Source of the DNA: Lates calcarifer
Lineage: Eukaryota; Chordata; Actinopteri; Centropomidae
Assembly: GCF_001640805.2 (NCBI RefSeq)
Contig: NC_066833.1
Coordinates: 14,438,068 to 14,502,067, forward strand
Length of the DNA: 64,000 nt
Direction: 5' to 3'
The translations under genes were made by a program, and so were the position numbers. The notes beneath the pieces were generated by a model, which was not told the origin of the DNA, searched no databases, and worked only from the letters and a program-made list of their open reading frames with translations. Numbering within the stretch: the first letter of the stretch is position 1; the number at the start of each line of letters is the position of its first letter. Shown here one piece after another: positions 12,311 through 26,110 of this stretch.

Positions 12311-14255
12311 AGCCTCATATTGTGTTTCGTGCTAATAAGCAATAGCTATCAAATTCACATGCTACACCAAGATGGTGTAACATTGAAAACATTATACAGC
12401 CTCATTGCTTTGTCATTGTAAGCATTTAACACCCAAGCACAGCCTCAGAGAGCTGTTGGAGCGGTTGCAGACTCTTAGGCTTGTTTTCTTTACTGACAGG
12501 TTAAGTAACACTTCACAGTGATCACAATAATTCAACATGCCATACATCTACTTAGTACTATTTAAAATAGCATAAATGAATCCCTGTGATAACTATAGCT
12601 GTATTGATTTATACAAACAGTGACACAGAGACAGCAGTAGAGCACTTTCTTTGCAATTTACCTCAGGAAGACATAAGTTTATCCAGAAAGCGAGTCACAC
12701 ACTGTTCTAACATGACACACGTCACAGCTGTATCTTTTAATGAGGCATAATTGTGTTGACTTTTAGAAAAAATCTGTGGTGAAATTTTCAGATGGGTTGA
12801 GTGTGCTGCCTTCCTCCTTACTTGCACAGAAAATTGTGTAAGAAGTACCTACTTAGTTGTTGTGCATCAGTAATTACTCTGTCCTTTTTTCCCTGGGTCA
12901 GCCACATCGCCGAGGGTAGAGCAGGGGTAAATGCTGATGGGACCAAAGCAGTGGCCACAATCCCATTTGAGCAGTCACTGGTACTTTGCCTTAAATGCTT
13001 TTCAATCTGCTGGAGATCACATTAGGCTGCTCCTTCTTATCGACTCATCTAAAGAGTTTATGTCTTCATCTAATTAAGGACAGTGCTTCCTTAATAGCTC
13101 AATGCTTAGGCTGAGTTATTTCATAAGTGTGTAGCTTGGCTAACACGCCACTATGTGTTACTCCACTGTCATCTTAAAATTATACTTTAACACCACCCAG
13201 GTCTGCCTTGTGCCATGGCAATAACCGTGGTTATTGTCATAAGAGATGTAGATAGTGTCACAGCTACGCTAAGGGGATAATCATCTTTGTCATAGTTTTA
13301 GTCATTATGTGCATTAAAACAGAGGTTGTAGAATATCAATAATCCTATCCTGGATTCTCTCCATATGCACTGTAGGCTTACAGCGGCGAGTGTCTGTTTC
13401 TTAATATATTGTATCCCCTACCTGGGAGACTTAGTGAAGTTGACAGGATCACAGTTCAGGCAGATATGAGATGGGTCCAAGGTGTCTCCTGCCAAGGCCC
13501 TGCCAGCTCAGCCTGTTTCCATGCTGCTCTGGGTGTCACGAGGGCAAAGCCTCCTATTTAGACAAGAGAATGAAAGATGGGGCTGAGATGTTTTATGCAT
13601 GTGAATGCAGGGGAGGCAGGCATCTGCACTAACAAGCCAAGTCCCTTTCACAGGGCAACACACTGGCCTGTCTTCTCTCCTCACAAATATAGACTGAACT
13701 ACTGCGGGGAACAGAGCTGATTCCCGAGTTGCACTGCAAAGAACTCTTTTTAATGTATTTGTTATATTAACATTTTGCCAAATTTGCAACAAAGTTATAC
13801 ATAAGTCATCAGTACATATGACAAGGAATTCTACTTAAAGCAGTTCAAGGCAGCTCTTCTATTTGTTGTTCTGCACAGAATGTTGTGGGTCCTTCCTCAG
13901 AGGAACTATATTCTCAGCAGTGACAATGTTATTTGGATTTTTAGGGAAAAAACAGCATGTGTTTCAAATGTAACCACTCTCACACACACTGTCTTGCCTA
14001 AGGACACTCTGACAGAAGGAGCCCAGAACTGAACCTCAAAACAACCCACTCGTTGGACAATAATTAGCAGAGAGTTCCTCATCATCATCATTATTATTAT
14101 TTATTATTATTATTGTTACATAATTTAACATGACAATTCCTATTTTCTTCAGACATTTGCATTTTTGTTTGACAGTTGACAGTGTAGTGAAACAGAAAAC
14201 ACAACAGGAGAGAGGAGATGACGTAAAAACTGAGGATACTGTGGTTATGTAGTTT

Positions 14256-14289
14256 ATAAGCATATAAAGTGGTTTGTTTATATGCTTAT
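14256..14289. repeat. 13-bp perfect inverted repeat
   Basis: Arms 14256-14268 (ATAAGCATATAAA) and 14277-14289 are exact reverse complements around an 8-nt loop. Function unknown. Confidence 0.85.
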
Positions 14290-17200
14290 TTACTTGTGTT
14301 CCTTTCCAATTAATTTTGTTAGCTGAATTTAAATGTCATCACTTGAAGTTGCGACAGAGAGTAAATAGTACATGTCTCACAGCTGGCTTACAGTTACTTG
14401 TCAGTTAGTGAATTCCTTTTTTACACTTGGTCTCTGCCTAAATCAATATTGAAATCCAAATGTCTGCAGGGTTTTCTGTTAACCAGTTGTCATCCCAATT
14501 GAAATATTTAAACTATGTGTATCTTACTCCCTTTTTTCTGTCCTTGTACTGGTTCCCTCTTCTACCACCCTACTGATACTAGTGGCAAATAGCTCTCAGG
14601 GATCTCTGAATTTCCTGCCATTTATACAATAAAATTTGATTTCATGGATTAGATCATTGCCAAAGAGGTTTTACATATCAATATATAACATCTGCATTTT
14701 TCTCACTTGCCTTTGCTTGCTCTTGGTTTGCTTCCATCGATAAACAATTTCTGAAATCCTTCCAACTGGGCACCTTTGCAACATATGAAGTGGAAAGCCT
14801 TCATTCAGCAGGTTTCCCCGCAGATGAATAAGAGAATCCTCTCCTGTCTGCCAGGCAAAGTCCACTATTGTGACTGTTCTGCCTATGAGGACTTAGTTGG
14901 TCATCAAATTTGTATAATAAATAACCCTTCAGCTGAACTGCATTTACTCGCAGAATGGGCCACGTGCCAAAGAAGGTTGTTGAGAATAAAAGCAGCAATA
15001 AACCAGCCAGTCTGTCATTAAGGGACTGTTCAGAAGAGGAGCCAATCTTCTCTTTCTGTTTGTTGTTTTGATGAGCCTGTTGCTTGTGTTATCAGCTTTC
15101 TCTGTTCTGTGACTACAGATCAGCTTCTGTCAAACCACGCTCACATTTTGGTCACCACCCCATGTGTTTGATCTGTACATTTGATCTCTGTGTCAATAAA
15201 AACAAAAAAAGTAAAGATACACCACACTGGAAAGTCAAATGGCATGTCTAAAAATCTAACTCAAGTAACAAGAAAGCATATCATTAATCTTTCAGTTGTC
15301 ATGGATACAGAGGTTCATTACATTTTCTTAAATTAAACAGCCAAATGGAGTATGAGCAAGTATTAAATATAAAAGCCAAATAGTTTATTATGGGTTATTT
15401 TATATGCATGTTGTTGTGAAAGTATGGAACAAAGACCTTCAGTCAATGCCAAATATTTGAAAAAGATAACACATAGTAAATATTGTGTATTTTTGTTAAA
15501 TGATGATCTCTTGAATTTAATTTAACACCAGCTCTCATATGCATTTTGTGTAGGCTGTTGGTATATTGATATTCCTATTAAAATGTTTCTAAAGAGAAAA
15601 ACTGATTCATTTCAATTCATTACTACTATACAGAGGGTGCACTGAGCGCTTTATTTCATTAGAGTGATAAAGTTGTGAATAATTAAGCAGCCAGTCCAGC
15701 TTTTATAACATGCAGGGCTCATTTCAACCATCTTCAAAACATTAGACTGGCCCTATTCACAGGCAGACCTCATATTAGAACCCAGTTAATGTTTCTGCAT
15801 CAAATTATTCAGAACAAACACAAGAGCTGGGGAATGCCAAAATAGGAATTAAGAATTAATTTGTAGGGTAATTGTGATGCAAATTAAGGGAGATGTCTAC
15901 CCCAAAACTAAATTCACATGAGCTTTTCTTGTGATCTTGGGGCAGCATCCCCATTGTCCAGAGTAATAATGTTGACTGACAGAGACAGATTCTATGACAG
16001 TGCACCTGGTGATTATTAGGGATATTTGTGAGCACAATGTGTTGCAAATTTTCCATACTAGGACATGTACCTTTGACTGAAAGAACAATCTTAGAGATTC
16101 CTTGGAGCTCAGAAAACCACAGACAAACATCAAATGCATTTGGAGGTGGACTTCCCAATTAATATTCTTGATTTAAGAGATGATCTTTTACAGATGTTAT
16201 TAGTATTCATGGACACACCACAGGAGACAGCATTAAGAGCACATTGTACAGCCAAGTGAAAAATTAAATTCCATGTCCACTCTATTAGCTCTCATATTAA
16301 TTGGCTGCAAACACATTTATTGAGCAAACAACATCAATCAACAACATGTGTGTGGTAAGACAACTGGAACATGTATTTTGTAAACTGTAAATGGATGATT
16401 AGGAATGGTTGTTGATGAATGAACAAAATCGGGAACCTGGAAGTAGACGTCTTCCACGTTTTGATTGATTCTAAATGTGCAAATCAGCAGGCAGGGTTTA
16501 AACCACTGACAGCTAGGACTGAGGCTCCTGTGTATGTGGCATGCACCAGCCTATCTCACAGTAGGCCACTGTACCAATATTCAGTAGCACAGAAGAAGGT
16601 AAGGGAGGCTAAGTAGTATGCTGCTATACAAAGGAGCACAGCAGTAACAGTGAAGTAATGTCTACATACATTATGCACTGTCTTCATTTTATGCCAGTAT
16701 ATGCTGATTATTGTACTAATACATACACATACATAAACAACATACATATAAAACGTTTGCAGTCTCACTCTAAAAATACTTTCAGACATCGGTTCCATGC
16801 TGAGTGGTTATAATGGTATTATGTTTTATCAGTCTGTAACAGCTGTGGCAGTGGTAAGTAATATTTTTCTATCACTTACTTTTAATGTCAGACAAAGCTT
16901 CCATATTAACTATAGTGGGCTTTCATCTAGCAAGACCAATGGGAGACAGACATATGCTGTGTAATGGAGGTCAGTGGAGCAGAAATAGACTCAATCTTAC
17001 ATTGGGGTTAAATATGTAAAGAAAAGAATTCATGAAAGTATACACTATGATAAGCATTACAATCTAGTGACACTTTGCTAACTATGTACTAGCAGCAGGT
17101 TGTTCCATGTGTATAATGTGATGACATACAGCAGTGAAGACCAGTCCACCATTAACTCTCCTTGTATAAGAACAGATAAATTAGGATGCCTGTTGACCTT

Positions 17201-18355
17201 GTTCATTATGTAAATAGAGTATGCTGTGCCTGGGGAAAATCTATTTGTCACAGTTTGCTCTCTAGTTCTTGCCATCGCTCTACTCGCTGAACAATTAGTC
17301 AACAAGTCGGGAATCAGTGGGTGTTTATGTTTGGGAAGTACTTTCATAAGAGGATAAGGGCATGAATATTAATAGCATCCCAGATGTCGAGCTTGCTGCA
17401 CCTTACATGCACTTAACAGTTAAATGCGTTTGCATTTCATTTGTAGGCCCATTTAAAATGCAGTGTCTCTTGCGGTGGAACACCTGGTCTTATTAGTATA
17501 GTGCACAAATTCAACATTCTGCCATCTGCAGCAGTGATGTCAGCACCTCAGTGGGTAACTATTCCCACCTCTACATCTCCCAGAATCAGTGATGTGAGAT
17601 GGAAGAAAGAGAGCTGATGAAGAAGGGAATGAGCAGAATGAGAAATAGAGAAGATGAAAATCCCTGTGGTGAGAGAGGTTTGATTCTGCTGGAAGCCAGC
17701 GTTCCCATGAGAAACAGTTTCTGAGCAACAGAGATGGGGAATATGGAGAGGGGCCGTGTGCAGTAACTCTTCTGTATGCCACTGGCTAATTATCAACCCA
17801 ACAAGGGACAGCCAGCTGTTCACATCTACCACACACCATTAAACTAATATCACACATTAGCATGAGGAATATTTGCCTGCCTTCTTGGAAAAGGGAAGCA
17901 TTCATAATAACTGACTAATTAAATGGGTTTGCATGTCTTGGAGTGAGGCTAAGTTAAGATATTTTGACATTCAAAACAACAAAACAAATCAAAGTGCTAT
18001 TTAGAATACAATATTTATCTGTGATCCACACGTGATGAACAGGTTTGCCAAATACCTATTGTTATAGTTTTCAGGTGCATTGTCCAATCCAGTCAGATTG
18101 GTCAACAATCATCCTGTAAATTACATTTCAGATTTTTTTACATTTTCAGAATATGAATAATAATATTTATTGTGGGTCCCTTAAATGGCTGAAGCATAAT
18201 AGCACTGGAGCTAGGACAATCGCTGTGAATTGTGAATGCAAATCACCAGAGCATTTTGAGCTTAAGATATAGCTCACATTATCATCGCACTTAAGGGGCC
18301 AGTATACTCCCTCTGAGACGCTTGTCAGATGGTCGAATAGCTCTGTTTCACCTCC

Positions 18356-18377
18356 GGGGGGTTGGGGGTGGGGGGGT
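18356..18377 (+). repeat. G-rich tract, potential G-quadruplex
   Basis: Runs of 6, 5 and 7 or more guanines are separated by one or two T. The 7-G run can supply two triplets with a one-base loop, so a four-tract quadruplex is possible. Confidence 0.6.
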
Positions 18378-18474
18378 GTCATGATAACTGAAACTCCAGA
18401 TGATGAATGCCATGGTTTTTCTTTTTCTTTTTCTTTTTTTTTTTAAATGCAACATCCATTGATTAAATATAGAT

Positions 18475-18479
<5 letters not shown>

Positions 18480-18529
<50 letters not shown>
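18480..18529. repeat. (AT)n microsatellite
   Basis: About 25 uninterrupted AT units, cruciform-prone. Confidence 0.97.
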
Positions 18530-18531
<2 letters not shown>

Positions 18532-21500
18532 TTTTGCATTCACATTGCTAGTAAACAGTCTTTATGTAGCCCCTATGGCCAGACACTAATTGTTGTTTGT
18601 GCAGTAGTCAACCACATTTACAATGCTGTCATCTTATTAGAGGACACATGTGGACCTGCAAATTGATTACATGTCAGTTCGCTGGGAGGTTTCTCACAGT
18701 CCTATATGCTATATACAGTATAGGATTAAAGAATAGCATGTAATACAGTATAATTGGGTTAAATAATACATTATACAGGATTACCTATTCTTTCTTTTTA
18801 TGATTTATTGATCATAATTACACTAATCGAAGAAAGATGACTTGATGTGGATGGCTGAGACAGTTAACCAAGATAGTAAGGTCTTAATTGAAATTCATAC
18901 TGAATAAAATCAAAATACACAGAATAATTAAGTGTAGACTTTCACATTTAATGTATTCAAATGTTGCATTCAATATATTCTGTTAATGAGTTTTGGTATT
19001 TATCTGTTTTGACTGCTGCTCTGTTGCCACAACAGCAGTTTGGTGTACTCCTCCTCTGCTTTGGTCGGCTTTACTGAGGTGAAAACATAACCCTAAGGTT
19101 TAAGAAACCATTTTCATCTGCTCAGTTTTCTCTCTTGAAACACAACATTATCATAAAGCATACCTGGTCCTGTAGGAACAGAACAACAAGGGGGAAGATT
19201 ACAGAGGTGGCAGCTTGTGATCATTATCATTTGGGGACATTATGGTTATGTTTACCATATAACAACCCACTTCTGCCTGCTAATTGCCCATCATTAGATA
19301 GACTTTATTTCTCTGATAACACCAATGTGGCTGTATCTTAGTGGGGAAATTAGAGCAGACTCAAAATATGAACATAGAACATATAAGCATTATTTCTAAC
19401 TGAAGCTCTGACAGGCATTTGTCCTTTACCAAGATGTACTTATATTGACTGCATAATCCATATATGCTTTTGTCTAGATCAGGTATTTCAACCTCAAGGG
19501 CATACTGTATTTTTCACAGCATGTTAAAACACGCCTCAACAACCATAATACAAACTGGATCTGGCATTAGTGGTGTGAGATTGCCATGACAACTGGTTTA
19601 CTGCTGGTTCTCTGCGGATCAGGTCAAATTCTAGTTTAATTGTGCCCAACTCATGGAAAATCAGTATTCAAAACTTTAGTGTGAAAAAAAACTGCTTGTA
19701 AACATTTCATTCAGAGATCCTCAAAAAGATGTCTTTTGCAGGCACTAACATTGGTGGCTACTAATACTGGCAGCTAATAAAATGTATTGCTTCCTCCTTA
19801 CAGGCGTTCTAGGTTTTTGTAACAACTATGGTAAGAATTCTGTCTGAGCCAGCAAAGGCCACAGTTTAGTAGTTAAAATTCCCAGGGGTTAGTGTAATTT
19901 TAAATGACTACCAGTGAATACATTCTGCTCATGACAGACACCCTTTGATAGCCTTTGTATGTATTGTCCATCAATCTAATTGGCTGCCAAAATGCTGGGA
20001 AGCACTAAACCTTATGAATATTGTGAAATCTGAGAAGGTTCATGCTGTAACACACTTGTAAAGCCAACTCAAAGTACTCAATACTAGTAATCATTATGAC
20101 GTTTCTCTGAGCAGCAGTGGTGCTCGGATGGCACAGTAAGTGGATATGGGTGTCATCTGCGCAAAGGAATTTAAAAGATTGCCTCAAATGATTAGAATGA
20201 TGCTGAACCCAAACACAATTCGAGTATCATTAAAGAGGATGTACTAAGTGAAACAAGACTGATAGTGAAATTTAGTGATAATGAGTCAGCCAAAGGTTTT
20301 GTCACATCAGCTCTAAAAGATATACACATAAATATTTTAATATCATTCTCATCAGTCCTGTATATTGGCAGGAGCAATTTAAGCCCCAGAAGTTCATTCT
20401 ATAATGACTGCAAATACTTTAATTTACAATAAGTTATTGTACATCCTGTTGAGCCATTTAGCGACTGTGTAGACTGTTTTCATTTTAATATTTATATTGC
20501 TAAAAGGTAATACAAAGTTGAGCATACACATCTGGAGGACTGTTTACATGAGGAGGGAGTAAATGTATTCAAACTGAAAACAAAATGAACGATGAACAAA
20601 ATCTGGCTGGCTCACATTGTTATGTGGACACGTGCTCGCCAAGGACTGGATACGTGTTCAAGAGTAGCAACTGCGTGAATATAATACATTCTGACTGCGT
20701 GAATACAAAGTCATTCATACTCAAACCTAATGATGGTGATATCAGTTAGTCTATCCAACTATTTCGTCCAGAATAAAGACATCATCTAAACAACTACTGC
20801 ACAGATTGCTATTATATTTGCTTGGACATTCATGGCCAACAGAGACTAATTCTTTAACAGTTTCTTTGTGAAGCCACACTTGGGAGGTAAAACGACACCT
20901 TTAGTAGTCAGCGCTAGCAATAATCTGATTAGTATGCCATTCAGTACTTTCTGTTTCATCTTATGCTAAATTGAGCCTGCAAACATACAGTGCTTAAGTG
21001 AAATGGTGCTCATTAAAAGCATACAAATAAATATGCATGGACATTTAATCGATTTTCAAAAAAACACTGTCTTAATCACAACATACTGTTGTGAGAGGTT
21101 TGGTTCCTTGGCTGGATTCTTAGTAGTGTTATTTCAAATGTCAGTGGGATTTTTAATGACATTTTCTTATTTCTAGCAGAGAACACAGGAGGTCTGGTTT
21201 CACTTCAGCTCCCTATAACAAATTCTTTCTTGTGCAAATTAAACATGCGTCAGTCAAAAAAACATACTCTAAGAACTCCCGTCAAAAAAGCAAACAAGTG
21301 TATGTCCCAAAATGTCAAACTATTGCTCATGATGCACACTGGTATTGTTGGGTATTTAAGACAGTCATTGAATCACTCATTTATTCGTACAACTTAGTCA
21401 CATATTACAGAATAAAATCCAGTATATTGCATTTGATTCATATGCCAAATTGTCCCTCCAGGCTGTCTCTCCACTTCAACTCTATTTGCATGTCTAAAGC

Positions 21501-24500
21501 AGCAGAGTCATTAAGAGGCAACCAACCACAGCGACACAGTCTCAGAGCTCAGTACCTCCCCGGAGCTGCTGAAGCATCGTCAGCCTTTGGAGAAAGCGAA
21601 TCAGAGAGTCTTTACAGGTCCCCTATGGGAGGAGAAGAGAGCTCTTATTCTAACTCGGTGGAAAATGCCAGCACCCACAGGGGCACCGTTACACACAGCT
21701 GGGATAATAAGTATCACAGGGAGACCCACGATCCACCAGCAAACTGAGACCAGAGCCTATTCACCGGTGCCACCAAGCTGACTCATCCCAAAAAACCAAT
21801 GAATCTTTTTTTTCCCCTTGCTTTAGAGGGGCTATTTGAATGTCTGAATCAGTGTGCCATGTAATACAGGATGTGGTTTATAGGACCACAGGGGAAAGTG
21901 GATGGGGTGATGCTATGAGATGCACTCTCTCAAAGGCTGGTTTGAATTGAAACACTTAGGCACACCATCCCACACAGGCTAAAGAAAGCTTCCAGTTTGA
22001 AATTAATATACTGTTTCATACTTTCTTTAACCATTTACCACACATTACCACCAATTATGTAGCTTTAAGGTGGTTAAAATCACCTTATTCCACACTGTCT
22101 GACAAACTTGGTATTCCCTATATACAATATATACATGAGCCAAAAACTCTATATGATTTACATATAAAATGGAAATATTCTAAATGCTTTGTGGACCATT
22201 TCACATGTATAAATTTCCCCAAATATATTTTGCATATTTAGAAATTTAGGGATCATGAAATCAAACAATCTGAATTGTCTGACGTCCAGTTAAGGCAGAA
22301 TCTGTATATTGATGCCTATACTTTATATTTCCTGTAGAACAATGAGGGAAGCTTCTGTAGAATCAAGATGATTTAAGTGCAAACTCTCATCATGATATGA
22401 CGACCAAATGATTTTACCGACTCTACCAACTTTACAGAATCTGCAAGACTTTTTTTTTTTTCTTCTTAAAGTTGAGCTGTGGATCAGCCAGAGAGACATG
22501 AGCTCACATTGTTATGGAGTCAAATCAGCAGGGGATTGCAGGAGCTCAAGTCGAGGATTAAATTCGTCACAGTAAAATTGTACTAGTAGTGTTCATTTAA
22601 AGGCACAACTAGTACTTAGCAAGAGCTGCGTTGTTAAACACGAAATTCCCTGCTAGAGACATTAACACAAAGTCCTTTATCAAGCATAACCCTACTTCCA
22701 TGGCAGAGGAAAATGCATGCTTCACCTACACAAAAGTCTTGATTCACCTGAGGCCCTCCCTCCCCTCCTACAATATGTTTCTTCTCTTTCTCCTCTCTCC
22801 CACTAGCTCTGGCTCACTCTGCTCTCACCCTCTCTGGCATTCAGTTTAATAAGTTAGCATGAATGGCTGTGACCAAATATAATGCAAAGGACCTGCTAGT
22901 AGGCTATAAATGTAGCCCTAATGGCTAAACCATTATAACATTTGGTACAGACTCTGCTGTCGAGAATGTAGTGCTGACAGGAAAACAGAGGTGGTGGAAG
23001 GCAGGGGGAGTGGCAGTGGTGGTGGGGTGAAGAGCTCCCTTTCCATTAGCTGATTGAATTGGAACTCAGTCCTGTGAGCTGGGAATTGTTTGCTTCACAT
23101 CAAACACAACTGAAAAGGAAATGTATCTGTTAGTAGGCTCAGGAAGATGTAATATGAGAGTACTGTCCCACCAACAAGACTACCTCACCACCCAGCTTTA
23201 ACACATGGGTAGTCTGTTAATAGGAGTGGTTGCTCTGGTACATTTCTCAGTTCCTGTGTTGTTTTGTATCATCCACCCCATGTTTTTCTTGAGCCACAGT
23301 GAAGGGCTAATGGACCATGGCGCGCTGGAGTAGCTGGCTGGCTGTCTTTGACAACACATCTCACATTAAGATCCAACACTTACTCAAGTGCAATGTCAGA
23401 TTTAATAAATGATATATACTTGTTCTGCCTTCACTGCAGAAAGTGGTGTGAGAAGAGGGAGGAAGATGAGAGGTTTTATAAACCATAAGCGTTCCTTTTC
23501 TTTGTAACCAGGTCAACGGCCAAGATGTTTCTCTACAGAGAGGGGGGTAGGGATGTGTGTAAAGAGTTTGCGGTGCATAGTTAAGAAGCTCAATCTAGTG
23601 CACCCTGGAAAATGTATGTTTTTATCCCAGATAAAGGTGCATGTTTGTGCAAAGTCTTAGAGACTAAGACGTGCATTTAGAAACCATAAGAGATTGTTTG
23701 GTTTCCAGTCTCCTAATCCGACACAAAATACATCTGTTTGCGGAGGAAGCTTAATTCGAAGGGGAAACCAAGTCAGAAAGAGAAGCCAAGGCTGGTTGGA
23801 GTGACATGGGAAAAATACAGCCCACACATAAAGTCCAAATGTAAATCTGAAACAGCAGTCAATCTTAAAGACAATAAGGAGGAATGCAAACACCATATGA
23901 AAATGTAACAAAAACATGTCATCCTCAATTCTGTATTCAGTGAAGGAGAAAAGTTAACAATGTAACCTCAGTTTGCCCTCATGCCTGATAAATGTTTCAG
24001 CTGACACAGTAATTATGCACTTTGCACGTGTTACAAGGAGTTTGACAAACCCCCGATTGCCACAGGTTTTGTTGTGATTGCAGCTTTGCCAGCATCTGCA
24101 TTTCAAACACCTGCAGAGACAACGAACCCTGGCATGATCCCTGTGAATGGCACTGGCTGCACTGTCTCACAACCTGAGTGACTTAGCACTCCTCTCACAT
24201 GCCATGTTATTTAGTCTAATGATACCGGTCATAAATATTATCAATCAGATATTTTTAACTGTTAAATTCTCTGTGATTAGGAAAAGAATTGGCAGAGTGT
24301 AGTTGACAGGGGCTGGCTTTCTGGATAGTGTTAGCTGTGAAGGTAAGAATGTCATCAAGCCTGAGCTTAAATTTACTTGACAAATGTTACCAGAGAGAAG
24401 CCTTGCTGTTTGCAGCTCAGAATCATATTAAGAGAAGGAACCCACACATTAATAAGCACTTTTACCCTTGATATATATAGGACATCTTCTTGAACAATTC

Positions 24501-24580
24501 ACATCTTAGCTTGAATGTTCAAAGTCCTTCTCTTATTTAGTAGTTTTTCATTATGTCTATCTCCTCCTCTATCATATATA

Positions 24581-25605
24581 CAGTACAAGTCAAAAGTTTG
24601 GACAGTTTTCTTTGTTTTTATTACTCTCTACATTGTAGATTAATACTGAAGACATCAAAGCTATGAAGGAATGCATATGGAGTTATGTAGTAAACAAAAA
24701 AGCATTAAACAAACCAGAACATGTTTTATATACTTCAAAATAGCCACCTTTGATGACAGCTTTGCACACTTTGGCATTCTCTCAGTCAGATTCATGAGGT
24801 AGTCACCTGGAATGGTTTCAATTAACAGATGTGCCTTGTCAATACTTAATTTGTGAAATTTCTTGCCTTCTTAATGTGTTTGAGACCATCAGTTGCTATA
24901 TACAGTCAACAGTCCTATTCAAGAACCACTCAGCCAAATAAAGTAAAATGATAGTCATCTTTATTTTGAGACATGAAGGTCAGTCAATCTGGAAGATTTC
25001 AAGAACTTTGACTGTATCTTTAAGCACAGTCGCAAAAACCATCAAACGCTATGATGAAACTGGCTCTAATGAGGACCGCCCCAGAAAAGGAAGACCAAGA
25101 GTTACTTCTGCTGCAGAGGATAAGTTCACTAGACTTACCAGCCTCAGAAACCACAAGTTAACAGCACCTCAGATTAGATTAGCAGTGGAAATCAGTTCCA
25201 AATCTGAGGTTTTTGGTTCAACCTGCCATGTCTTTGTGACACGTAGAAAAGGTGAGCAGGTGGATTCTACATGTGTGGTTCCCACTGTGAAGCATGGGAG
25301 AGGAGGTGTGATGGTGTAGGGGGGCTTTGCTGATGACACTGTTGGTGATTTATTCAAAATGGAAGGCACACTTAACCAGCATGGCCACCACAGCATTCTG
25401 CAGCGACATGCCTTCCTACCGGTTTGCATTTAATGGAACCATCGTTTTTTTTTTGTTTTTTCAACAGAACAATGACCTTAAACACACCTCCAGGCTATGT
25501 AAGGGTTCTTTCACCAAGAAGGAGAGTGATGGTGTGCTGCATCAAATGACCTGGCCTCCACAATCACCTGAACTAAACCCAGTTCAGATGCTTTGGAAAA
25601 TATTC
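24581..25605 (+). mobile_element. Tc1/mariner-type transposon, 5' end plus defective transposase
   Basis: The left terminus CAGTACAAGTCAAAAGTTTG follows a TA dinucleotide (24579-24580), the usual Tc1 target site. Non-coding subterminal sequence follows, then transposase coding from about 24948. The N-terminal helix-turn-helix region (SIWKISRTL to GRPRVTSAAEDK) is intact, but it jumps at EISSKSEVFGS, so a middle segment with the first catalytic aspartate is missing. A TAG at 25317-25319 replaces the expected Trp in the GVMVW motif, and a frameshift separates the part starting QQNNDLKHTSRLCK. The second aspartate (QDN) reads N, and the glutamate of NPIE reads Q in PELNPVQMLW. No right inverted repeat was found, so the 3' end is truncated. 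A dead copy. Confidence 0.88.
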
Positions 25606-25707
25606 AGTTGTCAATTTACCGATTTACATGAGACGAGACAGAAGAGAGGAAATGGTTGCAGTTGATAAGTTTAAACGAATTAAAGAAAACAAAGTTTGGC
25701 GCCAGCG

Positions 25708-25748
25708 GGTGCTAACGTTAGCCAGCTGAGCTAGCTAACGTTAGCACC
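25708..25748. repeat. 15-bp perfect inverted repeat inside the foldback left end
   Basis: Arms GGTGCTAACGTTAGC (25708-25722) and GCTAACGTTAGCACC (25734-25748) surround an 11-nt loop. The GCTAACGTTAGC core is itself palindromic. Confidence 0.95.
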
Positions 25749-26110
25749 TGTTAGCACTCACTGGTTAAAAGCAGGTTCCCCACTGAGGGCTTTCTAGGAT
25801 GTTTCTTGCTATGAGCCCACATCTTCATGTTTCAGTTGTTAGTCCTTTTCTGTACTCCCCAACTATAGCGAAAATAGTTAGATATGGTCATCTATTTTCA
25901 CCTTAGCTTGGCAAAGATGGCTAGTAAAGGCCTGCTTTATTCGACTTATCTGGGCAGCACAGAAAAGGACCATCAACTACAACATGATGATTTAGGCTCA
26001 TAGCAAGAAACACCATATAAAACCCATAACTTATATCAGGGGTACCCTCTTTTAAGCAGTGGATGTTAACCAGTGCTAACATTAGCTAGGTTAGCTGGGT
26101 AACATTAGCC
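25711..26110. mobile_element. Foldback (long inverted repeat) element of about 400 bp
   Basis: Left arm 25711-25853 and right arm about 25958-26110 are imperfect reverse complements over roughly 140-150 bp. The clearest block is GTTTCTTGCTATGAGCC at 25801-25817, mirrored at 25995-26011. The outer ends are both built from GCTAACGTTAGC-type motifs. About 100 bp of loop separates the arms. This is the structure of a MITE with very long terminal inverted repeats; no coding capacity. It lies just after the truncated Tc1. Confidence 0.75.

Larger units (their letters stand above)
12311..24580. other. Long non-coding stretch upstream of vwc2l
   Basis: No coding exon could be supported. Seen: a 26-bp near-palindrome at 13215-13240, a TTA-rich run at about 14083-14116, a 13-bp inverted repeat at 14256-14289, a G-rich tract at 18356-18377 and a long (AT)n at 18480-18529. 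A possible old dispersed-repeat fragment lies around 20100-20380. The longest open frame (21232-21747) is judged to be chance. I looked for SPAG16 coding, expected upstream from mammalian gene order, and did not find it. Confidence 0.5.

Noticed and set aside
13215..13240. 26-bp near-palindrome
   Set aside because: Short, isolated and with one wobble pair; expected occasionally by chance.
21232..21747. 171-codon open frame on the + strand, the longest in the window
   Set aside because: It opens with GTG, matches no family I know, and has no splice context or conserved motif. A frame of this length is expected about once by chance in 64 kb of six-frame sequence.
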